DNA from: Dactylis glomerata
Lineage: Eukaryota > Streptophyta > Magnoliopsida > Poales > Poaceae
Direction of reading: 5' to 3'
Length of the DNA stretch: 64,000 nt
Assembly: GCA_007115705.1 (NCBI GenBank)
Contig: QXEO01000220.1
Coordinates: 16,570,213-16,634,212 of the forward strand
This document shows positions 55,516 to 64,000 of this stretch, one piece after another (within the stretch, counting starts at the first letter, position 1; every line of letters begins with the position of its first letter). The translations under genes and the position numbers were made by a program. The notes beneath the pieces are model-generated. The model had not been told where the DNA came from. It searched no databases and saw only the letters and a list, made by a program, of their open reading frames with translations.

Positions 55516-56512
55516 GCGCAGATGACCCGGTGCGCCACTGGCGCACGTGGCAGAATGAGGCGGGACGTAAATACTGGAGCTAGTCCTAAATTGATTCAGA
55601 CATTCAGTCCCTTATTCTCCATTTTCAGGAAAGAGAAGAGAACTCCAATTAGTATTGTGTCATAGAGGTAATGAAATTAGTTGATCTTGGAGGCACAAAC
55701 TATAAACGGTAATGCAAGCAAATGGGGAAATGGCCCTAGAGCCACTACTCGACCAATCTCCATATTTCTCAAATGTAAAAAAATGGATTGAGATCAGACG
55801 CCATAACTACACCCCTTAGAAAACATCATGACATCTCCCGAGCTGAATGATTTACTACAATTCGACATATTGCATCACCATACTCCGCTTCAGAGGACGA
55901 TCAACCAGATTCATAGGACAGACATAGAAGACAGAACTTGTGCATTGAAGCTCTTAATAAACCTCCTGAAGGATGCTCATTTTTACTAAACTATAGCAGG
56001 ACCGACTGCAAATTATCATAATGTGCCTGACAATAACCAGAGATATGATTAAAATATAAGCATGTATTTTACAACATATTATTTGATACTCATAGATCAA
56101 CCATGTTATAAGAAAATAAATGGTTGCTGCATTTACAATTTTCTCATTTGGGAACTCATTGTTATCTGAATAATAATGTCTATCGTCAGCTAGTGTTCTC
56201 CAAACTTTCTGTATCAGGTTCAGTAGATTTACGAGCCATTTTTGTGCGAGACCGTGCAGCATAGGGATTCCTTTACCGTTTTCGTAGCTTCGTGACTTAG
56301 CATGATTGGCCTCGTGGGATGGCGCGAGTCATCCGGATTGACCCCTAGGAAGTCCTCATGTTTCCCCTTTCTGTTGAGAATAAGGAATAGAACGATGAGA
56401 AAAGCCGTACGTTTAACACGAAACCTTGAGTTCATCTATTCCCCTCTCTATCTAATTCACAGAGTTTCATGCGAGATTCAGATAGTTAAAACTGACACTC
56501 GTCACAAAACAG

Positions 56513-56635
56513 ATGCTACCAAAGGACAACATGGGGTCATAAAATTAAAAATAAGAGTAGCTTGGTGTGTCATTAATTGCACTGCTAGAAACAATGCTAC
56601 CAAAGGACAACATGGGGTCATAAAATTAAAAATAA
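56513..56635 (+). repeat. 42-bp direct repeat, 81 bp apart
   Basis: ATGCTACCAAAGGACAACAT and the following 22 bases are identical at 56513-56554 and 56594-56635. Confidence 0.9.
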
Positions 56636-57344
56636 ATGTCCGTTCCAATTCTTACTATCATGCCTCCTTATTCATACAATAAAACAACAATGATATATAA
56701 CTGATTATTGCGAAGCTACAAAATCCAACATTGAGCATTGAGGACTGATGAAAATACTTCCTGATGTTACTTGCCTCTTTCTCATATTCAACGCACACCA
56801 TCTAACGCCAATAATAACCAAATCAAGACGAAATTGATACCTAAGTTTTTGCAGTTTGAGATAGAACCAAACTGAGAGCATTAAAATGAGCATCAAACTG
56901 TAGCCTAACATTACACAAAAGAAAGTAGATACACTAATCAAATGAACTGAAACATACTGAGAGCATTTTATGTACCTTCAGATGCCTGATATCCATATTT
57001 CATATTTCTCTGATCTCCAAATACGAAGCCTGATATCCCACGAAATCATTCTCATGACACTGCAGCTCACAAAATTTGAATACTCATGGTGATGGGGCAT
57101 CATTTGACCACTGTAAAACGAAAACATCAAAATTGGCAGTGATTTCTGTTAAAAGGACAACTTGCATAAACCCAACAAAAGACCAACCCTCCTACAAACC
57201 TGAAAGGAATATGATAAAACTGTTCAACTCAGAGTGAATTGTGTAAACGGTGAAACTAACTATCTAAATATGGACAGGCTGAAGCTCAACCACAACATGT
57301 AGTACCATATTTAAGCATTGCAATGTTATAGGCACAAAAGAGTG

Positions 57345-57348
<4 letters not shown>

Positions 57349-57397
<49 letters not shown>
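57349..57397. repeat. (AT)n microsatellite
   Basis: About 24 uninterrupted AT units directly adjoin the palindromic-TIR element. It may have grown from its TA-rich target. Confidence 0.95.
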
Positions 57398-57399
<2 letters not shown>

Positions 57400-57780
57400 A
57401 AGCTGATATGGGGCACCTTGGTGCCCGGGCACCATGCTTCAAATACGTACATTTTGCTTACAATTATGCATACCCAAGGGTATACATACCCAAGATACAT
57501 ATACCCAACTCATACATACCCAAAATATGCGTACCCAAGATACATATACCCAGGATACACATACCCAATATATATATACCCGGAATACGTATATATATGT
57601 ACTTTTACATACCTTAGGTATATGTTCCAAAAAAATAACATACCTAAGGTATACATACCTCATTTATGTCTACTAAGTATGTGCAAAGTCATACATACCT
57701 TGGGGTATGTACAAAACATCACGTATTTTATACGTATTGAGCATGGTGCCCGGGCACCAAGGTGCCCTGGTTATTTTACC
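57398..57780. mobile_element. small DNA transposon with 27-bp perfect palindrome-containing TIRs
   Basis: GGGCACCTTGGTGCCCGGGC... (57411-57437) is the exact inverse of 57741-57767. Each TIR itself contains GGTGCCCGGGCACC, a perfect palindrome. Outside them, TATAGG on the left and CCTATA on the right may be the real ends. The centre is made of CATACCCAAGATACATA-like repeats of ~16 bp (57470-57590). No protein is encoded, so it is MITE-like. Superfamily unknown. Confidence 0.75.
57468..57595 (+). repeat. ~16-bp ATACCCAAGATACAT repeats within the small transposon
   Basis: Six to seven units with drift (ATACCCAAGATACAT, ATACCCAACTCATAC, GTACCCAAGATACAT, ATACCCAGGATACAC). They give Y-I/T-P-R-Y-I/T repeats in translation, which are not a real protein. 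Confidence 0.75.
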
Positions 57781-60095
57781 TATATATATAACATCTACTA
57801 CTATGGTTACATGAGAGGGATACTGCATCCAAGTTATTTGGTAATCAGGATTACCTCTAAGTTAGGAATTTGATCAAAGGAATTAGGGCAACAGGATACC
57901 CATCAAGAAAGTAGGTGCTCATGATGTGAAATGGCAACGGACTAAAAATAATCTTCTCATGGCTGATCTCAGATGGCTTACGGAAAAGAAGATGCAGGCG
58001 ACCCTCATCAGGGACACCACCACCACCTAATTGCAACATAGCGTGACATGGAGTCTAGAGGGTGTATATGATTTTCTGTAGTGAACTAAAACCTGCAATT
58101 CAAAAGATTACAGCTTTAGTGCACGAAAACTAAAATTACAGTTCAAGTCTTACTGATTGCACAATAGCAGAAAAGTGCATGGTTGAAAGCAGCTTTTTAT
58201 CTGCAGTGTGATGATACATTATTTTGCAGTTAGAAATCATATTTGTTCACAAATCTCCTTACAAACAATAAGAAAATGCAGTAATCCAACTATATAATCT
58301 GTCTCACGCAATTATTGTCTCTTGCAGTGTGAATATAGGTCCTTGATTTTTCTTATACTATTTACCAAGGAAAAAAATAGAAACGATGAATGAAAGAAAA
58401 GGGGACACCTCAAGTCTCTTGCAAGCCATAGTCATCCACAAATCATTCATTTCTGTTACATCACTTCATTGTCCAAAATCCTTGGATGCAAGTCAAAATC
58501 AGAGAAACTCGCAACCTATTTTAATCAAAACTTCAAGAGAAAACCGAGCACAAAACATAGACAAACTATGAAACGCTAATGCACATAACAAGAAATACCT
58601 AGAGTTTAGGTAAGGAGATTTGGCTGGATCTGAACAAACTGAAATCCTCAAGTAACATCATGCACTGAACTAATGAAAGCTCAAATGGGAACAATGATGT
58701 GGATTTACCAAAACAACATGTCAATATGAGCATAACCAGCTTTTACAAAGGTAGGTACTGCCATTGATCCTTTTCCCTTTTTCTCGGTTACAAGGAGAAC
58801 TGAATCATGCGAGCACCTGCATCAAGAACCCAAGATATTATTATGTGTGCACGACATTTTGGAAAGCAGTAAGAATGTGCAACACCTATAGCAGACCATA
58901 CTGCATTCAGCAAAATTAAATCCGCCAGACAAAACAAGGCTTATGTCGTAACACATAAATCCTCCATCACCAGGGCACCAGCTTGTATTAGCTTTGCATG
59001 ACTAACCTGCATAGGCTGCAATTGCATATGCCCATATAATAGTTGAGGCCTCCTCTGAGCAACATAATCAGGCTGCCAACATCACAAAATTGGTGCACAC
59101 CATGGATTTCCTAGACTCAATGCTCCAAAACATTCTCCAAATTACATTCCTGTGGCTCTTCTTTTTGGTCAAATCCATGAACCATGATCAAATCCATGTC
59201 TGAGCTGCAAAACATCAGCAACATTAAAAGCTTTAGCGAGCTGAATAACAAACTGGGACAAATCAATTCAGAACTCTAAATATACATATATGGCGTACAT
59301 GACCATAAATTTTTAAAATAGCCAATACACATCCAAATATATGGCTATGGTAAAAGAGCGTCTGCCTTCCCTATAGCTTTGCGGCGCATCCTCTCGTATT
59401 CCTTATACCTTTGTTGGAGCGGTACAGAAAATGGATGTATCAAAATAAAGACGGATATATTTTAAAGTGAATACTCACCTGTTTAATTCATCTTCTCATA
59501 TTTGAAAAGAACAAGTATTTCAATCTTGCGGACTTAGCTTGGTCGCCATCAAGTTGTCGCTGGAATCACTCCTTGGGACGATCCTTCCAAAATCTGAGCA
59601 CGATCACATGGCACACACAGAATTTAGTCTGACCATAATTCCATAAATAATAAACATTTATTTTGGTCATCAACATCTAATAAATGTGTACAGCTATTCA
59701 TACTAAAAAGTAAAGAAATTCTGTACTCACTAAAGCAGAGATACAATGTAAATAGCTAATTTTGAAAACCTCATACTTCAGAACATATCAAGAAATTCAA
59801 CAACAAGGTCTAATGGGTTCTTGACAGCATCCACAAAATTTAATTACGATGCAACTAACTAACTCTGCTATATCATTTATACTACCAACCCAAAGAACTA
59901 TGTGCTCTCCTCAGTCAATCAGGTTCAATAAATGGAAAAGGGGACAAAAGAACCACATCACATGGCATAATCTTGCACATCTGGGCATAATAGATAAGTG
60001 CCACTGCCAAATCCATGCAAATTGCAACACACAATGAGTACAGAATCTGGGCAGCATATGGGGAAGCATACCACCGTGATAGGAAAAGATGGATA
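57781..60095. other. interior of the minus-strand Helitron, no confident gene
   Basis: AT-rich, with only short frames and no domain. Candidate intron sequence of a captured gene reading from the GC-rich part at 60720 toward 58000. Confidence 0.3.
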
Positions 60096-60725
60096 CTATT
60101 TTCTCTCTTCACGTCCATGGCTGGGCACATCCACCTCCGTGGTTGTGTGAAATAGGAAATTAGAATATGGGAAAGAAATGAGAAGGAAGAGCTCACCTCG
60201 AGAGGTTGGAGGAACAAGCAACGAGGTGACGTGCTCCAGCGAGCAGCGCCATGGCCGGCCGGCAGTCTCCCCCCACGCCACCTCCTCTTCCTCTTCTCTT
60301 CCTGTTGAGGCACTCATGGATAGGCCCTCGCCGCCACCGGTCTCCCTGCTCCATCTCCTCTTCTCTTACTGTTGAGGCGCATCTCAGCCGCCTCGATTTG
60401 GGGAGCTAGGTGAGAGGCGCCCCGTGAAGCTCCTGCGTGGCAGCGCCCCCTCCCGCCGTACGCGCGCCTCGGCAGCTTCGATTTGGAGAGCTCGGGGCGC
60501 GCTTCCTGCAGCGCCTCCAGCCGACGAGCCTCCGCCGCCGAGCTGTGGCTGGGTGGGGGATGAGAGGGTTGGGAGGACCTGCTGCCATAGAGAAGACTAC
60601 AGGAGGCGCCGCCATGAGAAGGTCAGGCGATTGGGGAGGGGGAGGAGGAGGAGACGGGGATTGGGGATTGGGGACGAGAGGAGTTTTGTTCTCGATCTAG
60701 GTTTTCACGGGATGTCAAAAAGATG
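60096..60725 (-). other. GC-rich captured-exon candidate in the minus-strand Helitron
   Basis: On the minus strand, after GTGAAAACCTAGATC near 60707, a frame from 60615 (M-A-A-P-P-V-V-F-S-M-A-A) and another from 60313 are open; the plus strand is also open (60424-60801). Position just inside the Helitron 5' end and orientation favour a minus-strand captured 5' exon. No domain was recognised. Confidence 0.35.
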
Positions 60726-60970
60726 GCTACGCAAACGACCAAGATGGCTGCCTCTGTTTATCGGGCCCGCTCGCGCCTGGCCCTGTTTGTCATTGACTTA
60801 ACTGGAGAAGCGGCAGGTGACAAAAAAAATTACCAATCGAACGACTGAGATGAAAAGTGGGCTGGAGAATTTACTGTATGCATCCATCCAACGATGGAAC
60901 GATACGCGGCGATCGCAGATGGCCTGGGAAGCCGGGTAGGCTAGCGCCCTTTAGGTTTTAGAATATATGA

Positions 60971-61301
60971 TCTTGGAGTAGGAAGCAAATTGCAAAGAAT
61001 TAAAATACCAAGCAACTAGGGAAAGTAGGTAGAAGACACTGTACTTGGACAATATTGTATTTACAGTGGTACTTGGATAATATATTTTTTAAGTGTTTAG
61101 ATTTTTTAGGTAAAGCTTTCTGCTGTATGATCCTCATTATGTTAAACGACCCTTGATGAGTGATCAGCTAGCTGAACAAAGCATTTTTCTTCCGACAAAG
61201 AATATGATGCATTACTATTACCTATAAACCTTTTGTATTATAATATATTAGTGCGCCTTGGAATTTAAAAAGTCTGAGCTCTTTTTTGTACTAATGGCAA
61301 T
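60971..61301. other. unassigned AT-rich sequence
   Basis: Nothing identified; flank of the minus-strand Helitron. Confidence 0.3.
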
Positions 61302-62711
61302 GTTCTAGAAGTCCTTGACAATGAAGTATATGAAGATTCGGATGAAGCTCACACATTCTTCACTGAACAGGAAGTAAGTAAAGATATAATTTTTGCCTTT
61401 GCACTCAATTTTTTTATCTACTGGATGTAACATGTGAAGGGCGCGGTTAACCAATTCAGCATTGCAGTGTCAATAGTTAATACAGGGTTTACTTATGGCT
61501 TGGCAGGCCAGTAGTGATCTTTTCTACATGTTAACAATACGAAGTATCAACAGCACAAGGTATGTTTTCTCATAGATGCAAAAGTCACCGTCAATTTTTT
61601 TCATATGTCCATCATGCAGTTCTAGATATGAATCATGGTACGTAGTCCCTGGTTAACTTGAAACCTCTTTCTTAGAATCAAGTCTGCCTATTCACCATGT
61701 TGCTCTTTTCAAATGCTACTTGTTCCAATTAAAAAGTTCAGTTGTTTGATAATGAAATATTAGAAATACGCCATTGCAGTTTTGGCGGTTCAGAGAAATG
61801 CAAATACTACGTCAATATTATCTGTGGCGAAAATTATTATCTAAAACATATCATTGTCAAGATCGTAGTTATTTTCTTTGTTTCTTGGGTGGACGTAAGC
61901 GTCAAATTAGTCCTTTCCACATCCACCAGTCACGTATATACCTCAGTGATGCAATATTTTGTGGTGTGGCTCGCAATACGACTAAATGCAATTGTGATAT
62001 ACTTTTGTTCCCAGCTTCAGTTGCACTTATACAAACATTTTGATTTGATGCACCTTTTTGTGCTGTTTTTTTAATTAAAAAAGAACAATCTAAATAATGC
62101 AGGTAGCCCATTAACCTTTGAGCAAGATTTATTCCAGATCTTAGATAGGAGTCTTGGTGTGGCATGGTTTCCATATACTTTAAAGTTGGATTTACCGTGT
62201 GCCCTTATAAGTTGAGCTTGAGTTCTTTAGATTCCTTATCTACACACGGTTCATTTCCCTATTGTGCAAGACAATGTCTAACATAGTAGATTTTCATGTA
62301 TGCCTTGTTTTTCCCCTTCCTAACAGTTGACGTGTAGTTTAACAGTTAACACTATCATTATCTTCGCAAGCACAAGATAAACATCTAATGATCTATATTA
62401 CATGTTACTTTATACTATCATATTATAGACCATTCCTGGAAATGCAATTTTGATTTGTGCTAGTTACAAATGAGTGACACTATGGAAGATACGTATTCAG
62501 TGAAGAGTATGACCAGGACAAGAGTAGTGCTACCTATTTTCGTAATAAATCGGACTACTTACTTACAGTTTATAAATTTATGAAAAGCAACAAGTATCTC
62601 CTTGCAGGTTATGACTAAGTAAGTTGTGAAGCCATCTATTGACATATCTGGTGAAGTGACGCCTGAAGATGGAGCTGATTCCAATGGTCAAGTAACTGAA
62701 ATTGAAATCAG
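61302..62711 (+). pseudogene. possible multi-exon gene fragment, unidentified
   Basis: Exon-like pieces with good splice sites: ~61302-61373 (V-L-E-V-L-D-N-E-V-Y-E-D-S-D-E-A-H, donor GAA|GTAAGT); 61507-61559 (acceptor GGCAG, A-S-S-D-L-F-Y-M-L-T-I-R-S, donor AAG|GTATGT); from 61780 (acceptor TTGCAG, F-W-R-F-R-E-M-Q-I-L-R-Q-Y-Y); 62608-62711 (acceptor TTGCAG, contains I-D-I-S-G-E-V-T-P-E-D-G-A-D-S-N-G, donor CAG|GTTCTC). The last has an early TAA, so the set is probably decayed. I do not recognise the protein. Confidence 0.4.
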
Positions 62712-63190
62712 GTTCTCCTATATTTACAACATAAACAGAAAGAATGCAGCGCCGGGTACAGGGTTGTGATTGAGGTTCATAGAAAATAAGTAAAGATCAC
62801 AGGTCATTGCCTAGCTGTTGGATCGATATTAGTGGTTACTCATTTTTGTCATAAACAAGACTTTCATTATTATATATTTTGTAGACTAATGTAGTTTTTT
62901 TCCAGCCCAATCACTTTGAGCCATGGATGGCAATTCTGAAGCTATTGGTTTTATGCATCGGAATCAAGTTGCACATCGGAATCACATTTCCTGGAAGTAT
63001 AAATTTTTATGTGGTTCCTTATTTGCTGTAAAAAAAACTATTTTGTCTACGTAAATTTGGTTCTAAAAAGATAAATTGACTCCAAAATTCTTTACAGTAT
63101 GATAATGAAAAATATGATCCATTTATTTACATATATGTCATGATGAACTCTAAATTGCAGCCTTTACTATTAGGTGAAACTAAATAAGAC
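62712..63190. other. unassigned AT-rich sequence
   Basis: No gene or element end was seen. Confidence 0.3.
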
Positions 63191-63916
63191 ACATCACATA
63201 AAAAACAAGGAATAAGAAAAAATGGCGCAGCAAGGCGCGCTAGGTCAGGGTGCAGGCGGGACACAACACGGTGGCCCGCAGGTTTGCCGCATGCGCCGCA
63301 AATTATTTGCTGTACCACCGCGTCAGGCCGCAAAATATTAACAAACAAACGCGGCGGCCGCCTGAGCCCACATGGCGCGCTATCAGCTAGCTCGCTGGGA
63401 AAGCAGCTAGCTCTCCAAGAGCAAATCGATCAGCTAGCTCGCGCACGGCCGCCTGAGCCCGCAAGGCGCGCATAGATCAACTAGCTCGCCAGGAAAGCAG
63501 CTAGCTCTCCAGGAGCGATCTCTCTTCCCGTCGCCGCTGTCCGTGCCCATAGATGGATCGCCGGGGAGTTTGGGGTGCTCCCTAATCGGCTTGTCGGGGA
63601 GCATGTCGGGGCCCTTGCTCGTCGGGGAGGGGTGTCCTAGAAGTCTGTCCATCGGAGCTGGAGGAGGATCGGCGGTCATGGCGGCGCTAGCGGGAGCAGG
63701 TGCGGAGCCGTATCTGGAGAGATGAGGTCGAGGGCGAGGGGACGAAGCGGTGGGGAGACAATTAGGGCTCGATGCGGCAACTGTGGGCTGGGCCGTATTT
63801 TCCACTTAATAATGATCCAAATCGTGGGCCGCCGCGTACGGAAATAGACGGGCCTGGCGAAGCGGCGCCGCGGACGGCCTGCTCCCGCTTGCAGCCTGAG
63901 CGCTAGGTCCATCTAG
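63191..63916 (+). mobile_element. GC-rich segment ending in a possible degenerate Helitron 3' end
   Basis: AGGTCCATCTAG (63905-63916) followed by T resembles the GGTCATCTAG ends at 42493 and 48066, but the hairpin before it is poor. The segment also has open frames on both strands (minus 63805-63434, Pro/Ser/Ala-rich) that may be a captured exon. Weakly supported. Confidence 0.35.
63356..63533 (+). repeat. 91-bp tandem duplication
   Basis: GGCCGCCTGAGCCC starts copies at 63356 and 63447. Both continue with AGCTAGCTCGC or ACTAGCTCGCC, GGAAAGCAGCTAGCTCTCCA and GAGC. Confidence 0.75.
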
Positions 63917-64000
63917 TGAGGACCTAATGTTACATATGCTAACAGTGATCACCCTAATTTTTGTTTGTTTGGCTCATATTTTGTGAAGGTTAATTTGTGT
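63917..64000. other. window end, nothing identified
   Basis: Short AT-rich flank after the possible Helitron end. Confidence 0.3.

Larger units (their letters stand above)
55518..60970 (-). mobile_element. probable Helitron (5.45 kb), minus strand
   Basis: Minus-strand 3' end: GTGCGCC-AGT-GGCGCAC (55546-55530), eight bases including GGTCAT, then CTGC where CTAG is expected (55521-55518). Minus-strand 5' end: TCATATATTCTAAAACC from 60970, preceded by A, as expected for insertion between A and T. The 5' region shares CCCGGC-TC-CAGGCCATC and GTGAAAACCTA with the Helitron at 39339. No helicase was found. The inside holds exon-like GC-rich sequence near 60100-60720 and a nested small transposon at 57398-57780. 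Confidence 0.55.

Noticed and set aside
57418..57873. 151-residue Tyr/Pro/Ile-rich ORF
   Set aside because: It is the translation of the ATACCCAAGATACAT repeats of a small transposon, open in several frames.
63434..63805. 123-residue minus-strand ORF as a host gene
   Set aside because: Low-complexity Pro/Ser/Ala content, overlapped by a plus-strand frame and a 91-bp duplication, near a possible Helitron end.
1..64000. tRNA, rRNA or microRNA genes
   Set aside because: No cloverleaf or rRNA-like sequence was recognised by eye. The primer sites match tRNA ends only. A covariance-model search would be needed to exclude weak cases.

Overview
The window reads as intergenic DNA of a large grass genome, most likely Triticeae (wheat, barley, Aegilops or rye). 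The pointers are LTRs opening TGATACGTCTC of the WHAM/Sabrina (Athila) type, a Stowaway MITE opening CTCCCTCCG, CACTA and Mutator-like ends, Helitron ends, and deep nesting. Family names are from memory and were not searched.

Left part (1-9297). Bases 1-6604 are the 3' part of a non-autonomous LTR retrotransposon: a broken gag with two zinc knuckles, a long non-coding internal region, and a 2,197-bp LTR with an array of CCGG-edged palindromes before its TATA box. It sits in a minus-strand Athila-type LTR (6605-6725), which sits in a plus-strand LTR of the same family (6726-7365). Diffuse CACTA-like and unclassified repeats follow.

Middle part (9298-28806) is one decayed minus-strand Ty3/gypsy element (gag, protease, plus an opposite-strand ORF) cut apart by insertions. 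A 737-bp TRIM-like element (TSD TACAA/TACGA) is itself split by an 8.4-kb gag-protease-only Athila-type element (LTRs 1,580 bp each, TSD TCGTT). A solo LTR (TSD CTGCG/CTGTG) is split by a 5.2-kb Mutator-like element (9-bp TSD TATGTTGTA) that carries an F-box/DUF295 pseudogene and an apparently intact B3-domain gene. A CACTA terminus at 28807 cuts gag. The nesting was worked out by joining the flanks of each insertion: LTR lengths and gag reading frames become continuous again.

Right part (28807-64000) is lower in LTR elements and rich in Helitrons and small DNA transposons: a Helitron 3' end at 35296, a plausible full Helitron on the plus strand (39339-42493), a 3' end on the minus strand at 48066, and another plausible full Helitron on the minus strand (55518-60970). 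It also holds a Stowaway MITE with its own empty site in a tandem duplicate, a 725-bp Mutator-like element, and a palindromic-TIR element. Several stretches look like captured or decayed exons. The best host gene is a single-exon gene on the minus strand (42822-43883) encoding an uncharacterised 353-residue protein with an internal duplication and a promoter rich in GGCCCA motifs.

No RNA genes, CRISPR arrays or prokaryotic features were seen. Coordinates of insertions with TSDs are exact by hand reading; those of Helitron 5' ends and exon-like pieces are tentative.
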